Shown here piece after piece: positions 15,581 through 24,151 of a stretch of DNA of 64,000 bases. The translations under genes and the position numbers were made by a program. The notes below the pieces were generated by a model. That model was not told the origin of the DNA and did no database searches. It saw only the letters and a list, made by a program, of their open reading frames with translations. Position 1 is the stretch's first letter; each line of letters starts with the position of its first letter. This DNA comes from Pseudomonadota bacterium (GTDB lineage Bacteria > Myxococcota_A > UBA796 > UBA9615): assembly GCA_024229515.1 (NCBI GenBank), contig JAAESI010000337.1, positions 1 through 64,000 of the forward strand, given 5' to 3'.

Positions 15581-17206
15581 TCACTCCCCGGGGTTGATCG
15601 GCGCTGGCTCGGGGATGACCGTGCCCACGGGCAGCTCATAGGTCATCACGCCGCCGGCCAATGGGCCGGTCACCTCGGCCCCGTGGAAGCGCAGCCAGTC
15701 CTCCCAGGGCCAGGGCCGCTCGGCGGTCTCGCCCGGGTTCGGGGCGGCGATGATGACGGCGCAGCCGGGCTCGTGGGCCATGTTCAGGATCAGCCGGAGC
15801 GTCTCCTCGAAGGAGTCGAACTCCTCTCGGCTGAGCAGGTTCGGGGAGAAGTAGTAGTGGGCGCCGCGGTGGCGGTTGCAGAGCACCCGCGGGTCGGGGT
15901 CGTCGTAGCAGGGGCGGCCCGTCCGCCACGTCGGCCAGAGCGCACCGATCGGGTCCATGTGCTCCGGCTCGTCATTGAGGAAGCTGTGGTCCCACAGGTA
16001 GAGCACGACGTCCCCGTCCTCAGCGTCGGCCCAGTAGGGACGTACGTCCGCCGCCGCGGAGGCCTCGATGAGCTCGTCCGCGCGGGCGCCCTTGTCCTCG
16101 TACCAATCCGCCGCGGCCAGTCCCCACGGTGCGGACGCGCCGACCGCAGCGACGACGGCGAGGGCCGGCCCCGCCTTGCCGAGCTTGCTTCCGGCCGCCG
16201 CCAGTCCCCACGCGCCGGCGGTCGCCAGGAGCAGTTGGGGCACGAGGAAGTAGTGGGTCAGGCGGGGGTCCGCGACGTTGATCTCGTAGAACAGGACCAG
16301 CGCGCTGAGGTAGCCGAAGCTCTGCAGCAGGAGCAGGCCCACGGCCGCGCGCGACTCCTTGATCGCGAGCCCCGCGGCGGCGCCGACGGCGATCCAGGCG
16401 CCGACCCCCCAGCAGGCGCTCATCGCGACGAAGCGGCCGGTCAGCATGTGCCGGGCGGTCTGCGGCCATGGCTGCTCCTCGCTGATGTGGAACGTCCACG
16501 AGTCGGTCGTCTTGAACAGCGACAAGCCGACGATGTACACGAGGGAGACACCGACGATCAGGGCCCATCGCTTTGCGACGTCCTTGCGTTCCCGGGTCCA
16601 CGCCGGCCCCTTGAGCATCAAGAACAGGATCTGGCCGAGCACGACCGCGGTCACCAGGATGTGGACCTGCGCCGCGAGGGCCGAGGCGATGGCGGAGTGG
16701 AGCCACGCGCGCGGGGTGTCGACCTGGATCGCGTGCAGCAACGCGGCGCTGGAGACCGCCGCCAGCAGCAGCGACCACGGGTACGGAGAGGTGTTGAGCC
16801 CGTAGTTGGCCTGCATCGGCGCGACCGCGACGAAGCCCACCGTGATCAGGAGCGCCGCGGGTGAGCCGGTGATCCGCCAGCCGGCGCCCCCCAGCACGAC
16901 GGCGGCGCCCAGGCCGGCGGCGACGGTCAACGCCCAGTGCACCGAGAACGACAGGGACAGCGCCTGCATCAAGCCGTGGATGCTCCCCGAGAGCGGGGGG
17001 TGCAGGCCCTGCGGGCTGAGCGCCCAGCCGAAGACGTTGGCGTGGCGGAGGTGTCGGGCCTGAGGCTCGAAGTAGCCCAGCCAGTCGATGCCCCACACAT
17101 TGGAGTGCCAGGGGAGCTGGTCGATGCGCAGCATCACCCCGAGGCCGATCGCGGCCGCGCTCAGGGCGATCGCGATCGGTGCGGTCGGCTCAGTCGGCCG
17201 TCGCAC
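15581..17206 (-). CDS. Polytopic membrane protein, glycosyltransferase (GT-C)-like
   Basis: The 541-residue protein has about ten hydrophobic segments over its first 360 residues (for example ALTVAAGLGAAVVLGGAGW and IASALAAQVHILVTAVVLGQ) and a soluble C-terminal part of about 170 residues. An early WGIDWLGYFEPQARHLR loop with Asp and Arg after the first helix resembles the catalytic loop of GT-C (PMT/ArnT-like) enzymes, which use polyprenyl-linked sugars. That assignment is by architecture only. The GTG start at 17204-17206 overlaps the [2Fe-2S] gene by 17 bp, suggesting co-translation, though no functional link is obvious. Confidence 0.7.
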   Translation of the reverse strand: MRRPTEPTAPIAIALSAAAIGLGVMLRIDQLPWHSNVWGIDWLGYFEPQARHLRHANVFGWALSPQGLHPPLSGSIHGLMQALSLSFSVHWALTVAAGLGAAVVLGGAGWRITGSPAALLITVGFVAVAPMQANYGLNTSPYPWSLLLAAVSSAALLHAIQVDTPRAWLHSAIASALAAQVHILVTAVVLGQILFLMLKGPAWTRERKDVAKRWALIVGVSLVYIVGLSLFKTTDSWTFHISEEQPWPQTARHMLTGRFVAMSACWGVGAWIAVGAAAGLAIKESRAAVGLLLLQSFGYLSALVLFYEINVADPRLTHYFLVPQLLLATAGAWGLAAAGSKLGKAGPALAVVAAVGASAPWGLAAADWYEDKGARADELIEASAAADVRPYWADAEDGDVVLYLWDHSFLNDEPEHMDPIGALWPTWRTGRPCYDDPDPRVLCNRHRGAHYYFSPNLLSREEFDSFEETLRLILNMAHEPGCAVIIAAPNPGETAERPWPWEDWLRFHGAEVTGPLAGGVMTYELPVGTVIPEPAPINPGE

Positions 17207-17681
17207 GCATGAACGCCTCGACGATCTTCACGTAGCCCGTGCACCGGCACAGGTTTCCGGCGATCGCCTCGCGGACCTCAGCCTCGGACGGCTTCGGATT
17301 CCGCTCCAGGAGCGCCTCCCCGACCATGATGAAGCCCGGGGTGCAGAAGCCGCACTGGGCGGCGCCGCAGTCCGCCCACTCCTGCTGCAGCGAGCTGAGC
17401 AGGGGGCCGTCGGCGACGCCTTCGATCGTCTTGATGTCTCGCCCTTCGCAGTCCAACGCGAGGGTCAGGCAACTCAACCGCGGCTCGCCATCGACGCGTA
17501 CGGCGCAGCAGCCGCAGGTGCCCATGTCGCACCCCCGCTTGGTGCCCGTGAGGCCGGCCTGGTAGCGCAGCACGTCCAGCAGCAGGGCGGACGGTTCGAC
17601 CGCGCCTTCCCAGGTGCTTCCGTTGATGCGCAGAGACAGGATCCGCTTGGCTGGTCGGGTCGAGGTGGTGGCGTCGGTCAC
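17190..17681 (-). CDS. [2Fe-2S] small subunit of the CoxS/xanthine dehydrogenase family
   Basis: The 163-residue protein has a plant-type ferredoxin domain with CDMGTCGCCAVRVDG and LSCL ligating the first cluster, and an all-helical domain with QCGFCTPGFIM and NLCRCTGYVKI ligating the second. This is the complete small subunit of molybdenum hydroxylases (carbon monoxide dehydrogenase, xanthine dehydrogenase, isoquinoline oxidoreductase). Its normal partners, the large molybdopterin subunit and usually an FAD subunit, are not encoded anywhere in this window. It is the first gene of a minus-strand unit and is divergent from the PstS-like lipoprotein. Confidence 0.9.
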   Translation of the reverse strand: MTDATTSTRPAKRILSLRINGSTWEGAVEPSALLLDVLRYQAGLTGTKRGCDMGTCGCCAVRVDGEPRLSCLTLALDCEGRDIKTIEGVADGPLLSSLQQEWADCGAAQCGFCTPGFIMVGEALLERNPKPSEAEVREAIAGNLCRCTGYVKIVEAFMRATAD

Positions 17682-17762
17682 GGCGCGGAAGATACCATCG
17701 GATTCGTGACCGTTCCTCAGGACGCGGTGCTCTGTTCCGGGGTGCCCTTCGCCGCCGCTGCC

Positions 17763-18659
17763 ATGGCGCCCTCGCGCGACTTCGGTGGGCCTCGCGTGCG
17801 CGACGCGCTCGTTCTCCTCCTGACGGCCGTGCTGCTGCTCGGCTCGATCGGCTGCTCCGGGGGACCGCCTCCGCCCGAGCCGGAGGTGCCCGTGGTGCCC
17901 GTGAAGCTGGCCGTGGACGTGGACATCGCGGCGCTGGCGGGGCGCTGGCGGCGGGCCGCGGGTGAGGCCGGAGTCCCCGCGATCGACACGGTGGAGACCG
18001 ATGCCGCGTTGGCCCTCACGTCCCTGATCGAGGGGAAGGTGGAGGGCGCGATCGTGCTCCGGAAGGCGACGCCGGCCGAGGACCGGTACGCCGCGGGCGA
18101 TGACCTCGTGCCCCGGGAGGGGCTGGTCTACGAGCTCATCGCCCGGCTACCGGTGGTGTTCCTCATCCACGAGTCGAACTTCGTCGACGTGATGAGCGTC
18201 CTGGAGCTGCAGAGGGTGCTGGGTGGGGGCCTGCGGGAGTGGGACTCGCTGGGGGGCTCGAGCACGGAGATCGCGCTGTACGGACGGCCCCAAGGCACGT
18301 CCACGGCTGCGCAGGTGACCGCGCTGCTGGGAGGCGGGCGTCCCGCCAATGAGCTCAAGGCGCTCCCCACGGACAAGGCGGTGGCGACGGCGGTGCGGGC
18401 CGATCCCAGCGGCCTCGGCGTGGGCGGTGGGGCTCCCGCGCTGGGCACCAAGGCGTTGGCCGTCAAGGACGGCGAGGCTCTGTTGATGCCGGGCACCTCG
18501 ACGGGAAGTCCCTGGCCGTGGGTGCGGGACGTGTACATCGTGACCCAGGGGCCGCCGAGCCGCCGCGTGCGGGAGGTTCGGGACTTCGCGCGCAGCGATG
18601 GCGGGCGCCGAATCGCCGAACAGGAAGGCTTCTTCGGCTGGGTCGAGGGATGGCAATAG
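17763..18659 (+). CDS. PstS-like substrate-binding lipoprotein
   Basis: From the ATG at 17763 the product has about 298 residues: a signal peptide RVRDALVLLLTAVLLLG with lipobox GSIGC, a Pro-rich spacer and a periplasmic binding protein-like domain (DTVETDAALALTSLIEGKVEGAIVLRK, GRPQGTST, DPSGLGVGG). The phrase order resembles phosphate-binding PstS proteins, including the late SPWPWVRDVYIVTQ segment. No Pst transport genes are adjacent, so it may sense rather than import. An in-frame GTG at 17706 would add 19 residues ahead of the signal peptide and is less likely. The end overlaps the next gene by 10 bp. Confidence 0.7.
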   Translation: MAPSRDFGGPRVRDALVLLLTAVLLLGSIGCSGGPPPPEPEVPVVPVKLAVDVDIAALAGRWRRAAGEAGVPAIDTVETDAALALTSLIEGKVEGAIVLRKATPAEDRYAAGDDLVPREGLVYELIARLPVVFLIHESNFVDVMSVLELQRVLGGGLREWDSLGGSSTEIALYGRPQGTSTAAQVTALLGGGRPANELKALPTDKAVATAVRADPSGLGVGGGAPALGTKALAVKDGEALLMPGTSTGSPWPWVRDVYIVTQGPPSRRVREVRDFARSDGGRRIAEQEGFFGWVEGWQ

Positions 18660-20185
18660 CGGAACGAGCGCTGGTGATCGGGTGGGACGGAGCGGGCTGG
18701 CCGCTCGTGGACCCGTTGCTCGCCGCCGGGCGCCTCCCGCATCTGGCGGCCCTGATCGAGCGGGGCTTCGCTGCCCCCCTCCGCTCGACGATCCCCCCCG
18801 TGACGCCCGCGGCGTGGACCTCGATGGCCTGCGGGTTGAACCCCGGTCGCACCGGCGTCCTGGGCTTCCGTCACCTGGATCTCGACCGCCCCTCGGCCTT
18901 CGACCCGACGCTCGCTTCCAGCGCCGACCTGCAGGGCCGAACGCTGTTCGAGCACGCCGCGGCCCTCGGGGAGCCGGTCTCGTTGGCCGGCTGGCCGATG
19001 ACGTGGCCCCCGCTGCCGCTCCCCGGCGGGGTCGTGCTCGCAGGCTGGCCCCGGCCGCGGACGGAGGTGGCGCCGACGTGGCCCGCGACTCTGGGCCGGC
19101 GACTGGGACCCTGGGGGGACGGCGACCCGACCCCGCGCTGGGGGGAAGCCTCGGCCGAACAGGAGATCGCGGCCGCCGCCTGGTACGACCGCCGGCACAC
19201 CGAGATCGCCTGCGGCTGGCTGCGGGAGCGCACCGACGCCCTCGCCGCGGTGGTGCTGCCCGGCACCGACCACCTCGCCCACCTGCTCTGGGACGAGCCC
19301 CGGTTGGCCCAGCACTACGAGCGCGCGGACGACCACCTCGGGGCCCTCGTCGACGCCGCAGGGCCGAACACCGCGGTGCTGCTGGTGTCGGACCACGGCT
19401 TCGGGCCCGCCCCCACGCGGCGGGTGCACCTGGACCGCTGGCTGTTCCAAGGAGGGTGGCAGCGCCTCGCCGTGGAGTCGCGCGGGGGACGCAGCCTCGT
19501 GGGGGCGGCTGCCTCGGCGGTCCGCCACGGTCTCCCCGATCGCGCCTGGGGGGAGCTGCGGGATCGGCTCCCGCCTCGGCTTCGGCGCTGGGCCTACGAG
19601 CGCAGCGCGCCCCAGGCGGCGGTAGATCTGAGCCGGACGGCGGCCACTCGGGTGGAGCTGTACGAGTCCTTCGTGGGGGTGCGCGTCGCGGACCCCGGGC
19701 GCTGCGAAGGCCTGCTGGATGCGTTGCGGGCCGAGCCCTGGGTGGAGCGGGCGTGGACTCGCGAGGAGCTGTTCTCCGGGCCGTTCCTGACCACCCGGGT
19801 GCCCCACCTGATCGTCGAACTCGACCCGGACGTGGGGGCGGGCTCGTCGGTGGGGGAGGGGGCCGTGGTGGAGGCGGTGCCTCCCGAGGAGCTGGTCGCC
19901 TGGCCCGCGACCCACCGGCGCACCGGGATCGCCGTCGGGGCGGGGCCCGGGATCGGCTCCCAGCCCCCGACCGACGCCGGCGTGGAGGACGTGATCGCGA
20001 CTGCGCTGGCGCTGGTGGGGGTGCCTCTGCCGGACGATCTGGACGGGCGCGTCTGGACGGAGTCGATCGACGCGACGCCGACGTTCGTCGAGCGAGGGCC
20101 GCAGGGTGGTGGTGGTGGCCGCGGGCCTTCGGATCCGAGCCTGGAGCGTTCCCTCAGGAAGCTCGGCTACCTGCGATCGACCTAG
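18650..20185 (+). CDS. Type I phosphodiesterase/nucleotide pyrophosphatase-like protein
   Basis: The 511-residue protein belongs to the alkaline phosphatase superfamily. LVIGWDGAGW gives the first metal-binding Asp, PPVTPAAWTSMACGLNPG the Thr nucleophile region, GTDHLAHLLW and VLLVSDHGFGPAP the later Asp and His metal ligands. Members hydrolyse phosphodiesters, nucleotide sugars or phospholipid headgroups with two zinc ions. There is no signal peptide, so a cytoplasmic location is likely. The start overlaps the PstS-like gene by 10 bp. Its TAG shares a CTAG with the stop of the convergent prephenate dehydrogenase gene. Confidence 0.85.
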   Translation: MAIAERALVIGWDGAGWPLVDPLLAAGRLPHLAALIERGFAAPLRSTIPPVTPAAWTSMACGLNPGRTGVLGFRHLDLDRPSAFDPTLASSADLQGRTLFEHAAALGEPVSLAGWPMTWPPLPLPGGVVLAGWPRPRTEVAPTWPATLGRRLGPWGDGDPTPRWGEASAEQEIAAAAWYDRRHTEIACGWLRERTDALAAVVLPGTDHLAHLLWDEPRLAQHYERADDHLGALVDAAGPNTAVLLVSDHGFGPAPTRRVHLDRWLFQGGWQRLAVESRGGRSLVGAAASAVRHGLPDRAWGELRDRLPPRLRRWAYERSAPQAAVDLSRTAATRVELYESFVGVRVADPGRCEGLLDALRAEPWVERAWTREELFSGPFLTTRVPHLIVELDPDVGAGSSVGEGAVVEAVPPEELVAWPATHRRTGIAVGAGPGIGSQPPTDAGVEDVIATALALVGVPLPDDLDGRVWTESIDATPTFVERGPQGGGGGRGPSDPSLERSLRKLGYLRST

Positions 20186-21033
20186 GGGAGATGGCGGATC
20201 AGGGTCTTGCTGAGGATCTGCGCTTCGGCGCAGAAATCGCCCATGAATTCAGAGGTTGAGCGGAAGTCCTCGACGAAAGACTCGAAGTCACCTCGCCGCA
20301 CGCAGTCGCTGAAGAACTGGACCGACTCGGTCGCCTTGTCGACCACATCGATGGCGTGCGGGTTGAGCTCCTCGATGGCCGCGTACAGCTCGGGGTCCTG
20401 GGCGAACAGGCGGCCCGCCATGGTCATCTCCAGGCGGTAGATGGGCGAGGTCCACTCCAGGCTTCCGCCGATGTCGACGCCCAACTCCCGGAGGGTGCGG
20501 CCGAGGCAGATCGTGTGGAAGTGCACGAGCACCTGGATGACCGACATCATCCGGTCGTGCTCCTCCGCCGTCGCCTCCTTGAGCCGCATGCGGGCGTCGC
20601 GCAGGAGCTGGACGATCGCGCCGTTCCGCTCCCCCCGGCCCTGGCAGACGATGACGGTCTGCCCCGCGAAGGTCGGCACCGGGGGGCCGAACATCGGGTG
20701 AAGTCCGAGCACGTCGCAGTCCGACTCCATCATCGCGGCGACCGGATCGCGCTTGAGGGAGGTGACGTCCAAGAGCAGTTGGCCTTCTCGGGTCAGCGGC
20801 ACGGTCGATTGGATGATCGGCACCGTCTCGCGCAGGGGCACCGCGAAGAGGAGCACGTCAGCCCAGGCGACGAGCTCCTCCAGGGGCACGCCGCGTCCCA
20901 CGTCGGTGTAGCGGACATCGAAGCCGCGGTCGGCGAAGAAGAGCCGGAAGAGCTGCCCCATGCGGCCCGCGCCGCCGATGACGCCGAGGCGCGGATCGGT
21001 GACGGAATGCCAGTGGGGGCGGCTGTTGGGCAC
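20182..21033 (-). CDS. tyrA: Prephenate dehydrogenase (monofunctional)
   Basis: The 283-residue protein has an N-terminal NAD(P)-binding motif RLGVIGGAGRMGQLF, LLDVTSLKRDP, the diagnostic GLHPMFGPPVPTFAGQ of the TyrA family, and the conserved VHFHTICLGRTLRELG helix of the C-terminal dimer domain. It would oxidatively decarboxylate prephenate to 4-hydroxyphenylpyruvate for tyrosine synthesis. There is no chorismate mutase or ACT domain. The GTG at 21033 is the best start before the Rossmann motif; longer versions are Arg/Pro-rich and overlap the divergent gene. It shares its stop tetramer with the gene opposite. Confidence 0.85.
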   Translation of the reverse strand: MPNSRPHWHSVTDPRLGVIGGAGRMGQLFRLFFADRGFDVRYTDVGRGVPLEELVAWADVLLFAVPLRETVPIIQSTVPLTREGQLLLDVTSLKRDPVAAMMESDCDVLGLHPMFGPPVPTFAGQTVIVCQGRGERNGAIVQLLRDARMRLKEATAEEHDRMMSVIQVLVHFHTICLGRTLRELGVDIGGSLEWTSPIYRLEMTMAGRLFAQDPELYAAIEELNPHAIDVVDKATESVQFFSDCVRRGDFESFVEDFRSTSEFMGDFCAEAQILSKTLIRHLP

Positions 21034-21044
21034 GGCGGCGGAGT

Positions 21045-21073
21045 TTGACAGTGCGCCGACGGACCGGTCAAAT
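21045..21073 (+). promoter_or_regulatory. Sigma-70-like promoter, predicted leaderless transcript
   Basis: TTGACA (21045-21050), a 17-bp spacer and TCAAAT (21068-21073, 4 of 6 to TATAAT) form the best consensus promoter in the window. A purine start seven to eight bases downstream would coincide with the A of the ATG at 21081, so the mRNA could begin directly at the start codon. Confidence 0.55.
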
Positions 21074-21080
21074 GCGCGGC

Positions 21081-24074
21081 ATGTCACGCCGTCGCCAGGG
21101 GACCGGAACGCCGCCTGCACGCTGGGGGGCAGGAGCCGGGCCCGGCCCGTTTCGCAGCTCCCGCCGACCCGTTCGCGGAGCCGCGGGCGCGGACGCCGAT
21201 GACGAGACCGGTGAGTCCCTCTCGCTCGAACAGGTGTCCGTTCCGCTCTTGTCGATGGAAGAGGCCGGCCTCCTCGCGGGGGAGATTCGACCGATCGCCC
21301 CGGTGGCACCAGCGGTCGAGCAGCAGTCGATCACCCCGCTGACGTTCGAGTCGGTCTCCCTCGAATCGCTGACGGCGTCGATGTCGCTGGAGGGTCACTC
21401 CAACGGTCTGCCGTCGCTGTCGTTGGACCCCGATGCGCGGCACTCGCTGGCGTCGCTGTCCCTGGACTCCGTGACGGCGCGCTCGTACGAGTCGCTGTCG
21501 CTGGACGGGAGCCTGTCGTTGGAGATGACGACCGAGTCGCTCGACCAGGCGATGCCGGCGGCGTTGGAGTACGAGCCCTCCGTCGAGGACGAGGCCCCTC
21601 CGGTCCAGACCGAGTCATTGGAGCTCGAGCCGACGGGGGAGGAGCCTCCGCCCTCGCTCGCGGACGAACTCGACGATCTCGCCGCCCTGCTGGAGGCCGA
21701 CTCGGTGGCCGACGAGCCGGGCCCGATCGATGACTCGGTGGCGGCGCCGCCTCCGCTGGAGGACGAGGACTCCCTGGCCGACGAGGCCGCTGACTCCCTG
21801 GCCGACGAGGGATTGGACGCGCTGGAGGGGAGCCCGCCGATCCTGGACGAGCCGAGCCTCGATCTGGACGAGGACGATGGGGTCGACCTCGACGCTCTTG
21901 AGGCGGACGACGTGTCGGTGGGCGACGTGTCGCTCGAAGCCGATGAGGTCTCCGTCGCGGACGTGTCGCTGGAAGCGGACGAGGCCTCCGTCGCGGATGT
22001 CTCGCTGGAGGCCGATGAGGTCTCCGTCGCAGACGTGTCGCTCGAAGCCAACAACGTCTCCGTGGGCGATGTCTCGCTGGAGATGGACTCGCAGTCGGTG
22101 GCGGACGTCTCGTTGGAGATGGACGGCTCCGTGGCGGACATCGGGCCGAAGGCTGACGATGCGCCCGACTCGGAGCCGGGGGCTGAAGAGGCGCCGGACG
22201 AAGCTGAGGTGGAGCCCGAGCCGGAGGCGGAGCCCGAGCCCGAAGCCGAGCCCGAGCCCGGAGCCGAGCCGGAGCCGGAGCCGGAGCCCGAGGCGGAAGC
22301 CGATCCCGATCGGGAACCCGAGCCCGAGCCTGAACCTGAGGCCGAGCCCGAACCCGAGCCGGAAACCGAAGCCGAGCCTGAGTCGGAAGCCGAGCCCGAG
22401 CCCGAGCCCGAGCCTGAGCCCGAATCCGAGGCGGACGCGTTCGAGTCGGATGACGACTACGACGCCGACGATCTCACCACCCACCCCGACGTCGAGAGCC
22501 CGGCGTGGCTCGCCCGCGACGAGGACGACGACGACGAAGACACCGACGTCGTCGTCCAGGGCTCGACCCTGGACGCTCCCTGGACCATCGATTTCCGCGA
22601 CGAAGTCCTGCCCTGGCCGGTCGCCGTCGTCACCGCTACCGAGGTGCTCCCCGGGGAGTGGATTCCGCCCAAGGGCCACTCCATGGGATCGCCCGTGCCC
22701 GCCGACAGCGGCACCTTCGAGGGCTCGGTGGTCGAGGCGCTGGAGCTGGACGGGGCCTCGGTCGATGCGCCCGTCCCCTCGCTGATGGACGGCCCCGTCT
22801 CCGGCGACGTGGCCCGGGACTCGGTGGCGGACACCTCCGGCGTCCAGGACGACGACTGGCTGCGGGGCCTGCAGGAGCAGGAGCAGCCGTCCGTCGGGTA
22901 CGACCTCGAGGTGCTCAGCGGAACGGTCGACGAGCCCATTCCCGGGGCCGAGGCCCCCGGACCCGAAAAGCTGACCTCGTCCGACGAGCTCCAGGCGGCC
23001 CTGGACTCCCTCGAAGCCGCCGGCCAGGAGCTGGACGACGTCGACCTCGAGCTCGACCCCACCGAGGACGCCCCCACCCAGCGCATGCCGGCCGATCCGA
23101 TCGAGGCAGCGCAGGCGTCCGACCCCGGCTACGCGGTCGAGTTCATCGACCGCGCGAGCACCGCGGACGCAGCCGGCCCCATCCTCCAGGAAGCGCTCGC
23201 GTGCGAGCCGTCCATGGACGATCTCACGCTCGATGATCCCGAGGACGAGGTCGAGCTGGAGGCTGATGACCTCGAGCTGGACGACGACGACCTCGATCTG
23301 GACGCGCCGATCGACGAGGACCCCGAACCCTCCGGCGCCCACGGCACCCTTGCCGCGGTCGTCTCGACGCTTCGCAAGGGGCGAACCGAGACGCCCGCGC
23401 CCGTCCCCCCGCCGGTGCGCAGCCGCCCCAAGGTGGCCGTCATCGAGGCCCGCCTCTGGCTCGACCTCGCCGACCCCGGCCCCGGGCCCGCGGACATGGC
23501 GGGGCCGCTCCTGCTCATCGACCTCGACGATCCCGGACCCCGACTCTCGGACGAGGCGAGCCTGGATGCGCCCGTCATCCAGCTCGACCCCGATGGCGAT
23601 TCGATCACCAGCCTGACGATCGAGCCGACCCGGGACGACCTGGACGCCTACGACCCGAACAACCCCCCGCCCGGCGCCGACGTCGTCGCGGAGGACGGCG
23701 CCGTGCGCGTGCAGTTGGCCCTCGGAGGAAGGCCGCCGGACCGCAAATCCGCGTCGCAGGGCGTGGCGGTCGCTCCGGCCCGCCCCATCCGCACGTGGGA
23801 GGGCAAGAGCGAACCGGACCCAGACCGCAGCACCGATCTGGTCGCGCTGGCGCGGATCGAAGACGGCCCGTCCCTCCCCCCCGACCCGGCGCCGCCGGCC
23901 GGCACCCCCCGGCCCAGCGGCGATGACTGGCTGGACGCGGGCGACGACGCCACGCCAATGTCCCCCTACTTCCAGGACACCGGCCCCATGGTCCCGCCCA
24001 AGCCGAAGGCGAAGGCGAAGACGAAGCGGCTCGCTCGGTCGAAGCGAAAACCGTCCAAGAAGCGGGAGAAATGA
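21081..24074 (+). CDS. Very acidic repeat-rich protein of unknown function
   Basis: A 997-residue product from ATG 21081 (21072 is also possible). After a basic start it is dominated by Ser/Leu/Glu/Asp repeats: SLSLE-type phrases to about residue 190, seven copies of a 12-residue unit LEADEVSVADVS (21897-22145), a Glu-Pro-Glu-Ala tract of about 73 residues (22212-22430), an Asp/Glu-rich second half and a strongly basic Lys-rich tail (KPKAKAKTKRLARSKRKPSKK). No signal peptide, membrane segment or catalytic motif was seen. It looks largely disordered or elongated. The charge contrast between body and tail could mediate binding to nucleic acid or to itself. It is divergent from tyrA and has its own promoter. 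Confidence 0.75.
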   Translation: MSRRRQGTGTPPARWGAGAGPGPFRSSRRPVRGAAGADADDETGESLSLEQVSVPLLSMEEAGLLAGEIRPIAPVAPAVEQQSITPLTFESVSLESLTASMSLEGHSNGLPSLSLDPDARHSLASLSLDSVTARSYESLSLDGSLSLEMTTESLDQAMPAALEYEPSVEDEAPPVQTESLELEPTGEEPPPSLADELDDLAALLEADSVADEPGPIDDSVAAPPPLEDEDSLADEAADSLADEGLDALEGSPPILDEPSLDLDEDDGVDLDALEADDVSVGDVSLEADEVSVADVSLEADEASVADVSLEADEVSVADVSLEANNVSVGDVSLEMDSQSVADVSLEMDGSVADIGPKADDAPDSEPGAEEAPDEAEVEPEPEAEPEPEAEPEPGAEPEPEPEPEAEADPDREPEPEPEPEAEPEPEPETEAEPESEAEPEPEPEPEPESEADAFESDDDYDADDLTTHPDVESPAWLARDEDDDDEDTDVVVQGSTLDAPWTIDFRDEVLPWPVAVVTATEVLPGEWIPPKGHSMGSPVPADSGTFEGSVVEALELDGASVDAPVPSLMDGPVSGDVARDSVADTSGVQDDDWLRGLQEQEQPSVGYDLEVLSGTVDEPIPGAEAPGPEKLTSSDELQAALDSLEAAGQELDDVDLELDPTEDAPTQRMPADPIEAAQASDPGYAVEFIDRASTADAAGPILQEALACEPSMDDLTLDDPEDEVELEADDLELDDDDLDLDAPIDEDPEPSGAHGTLAAVVSTLRKGRTETPAPVPPPVRSRPKVAVIEARLWLDLADPGPGPADMAGPLLLIDLDDPGPRLSDEASLDAPVIQLDPDGDSITSLTIEPTRDDLDAYDPNNPPPGADVVAEDGAVRVQLALGGRPPDRKSASQGVAVAPARPIRTWEGKSEPDPDRSTDLVALARIEDGPSLPPDPAPPAGTPRPSGDDWLDAGDDATPMSPYFQDTGPMVPPKPKAKAKTKRLARSKRKPSKKREK
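21897..22145 (+). repeat. Seven in-frame 36-bp tandem repeats
   Basis: Seven consecutive copies of a 12-codon unit with consensus LEADEVSVADVS; the last lacks one codon. Copies two and four are most alike; outer copies diverge (LEANNVSVGDVS, LEMDSQSVADVS). They are contiguous and keep frame, so they arose by duplication within the gene. Confidence 0.85.
22212..22430 (+). repeat. Low-complexity GAGCCC tract encoding Glu-Pro-rich sequence
   Basis: About 73 codons of alternating Glu with Pro or Ala, with occasional Asp, Thr and Ser. Such tracts form stiff extended rods. Length may vary between strains through slippage. Confidence 0.8.
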
Positions 24075-24151
24075 GGGACTGCGCGCAGGTGTCGGCTTTT
24101 GCACGCCCTCCCTGCCCCCGGTAGACTCCGGGCTCGCTCCACGGAGGAAAG

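Noticed and set aside
12637..15597. 986-residue open frame on the plus strand
   Set aside because: Lies opposite the Fe-S, rubrerythrin and phosphoesterase genes; its Val/Gly/Leu-rich composition is typical of antisense reading of GC-rich codons.
21897..22145. 36-bp repeats considered as a CRISPR array
   Set aside because: Repeats are contiguous with no spacers, vary in sequence and keep the reading frame.
21615..24104. 829-residue open frame opposite the acidic repeat gene
   Set aside because: The repeating Leu/Gly/Arg phrases mirror the GAG/GCC codons of the real gene; no start signal or motif.
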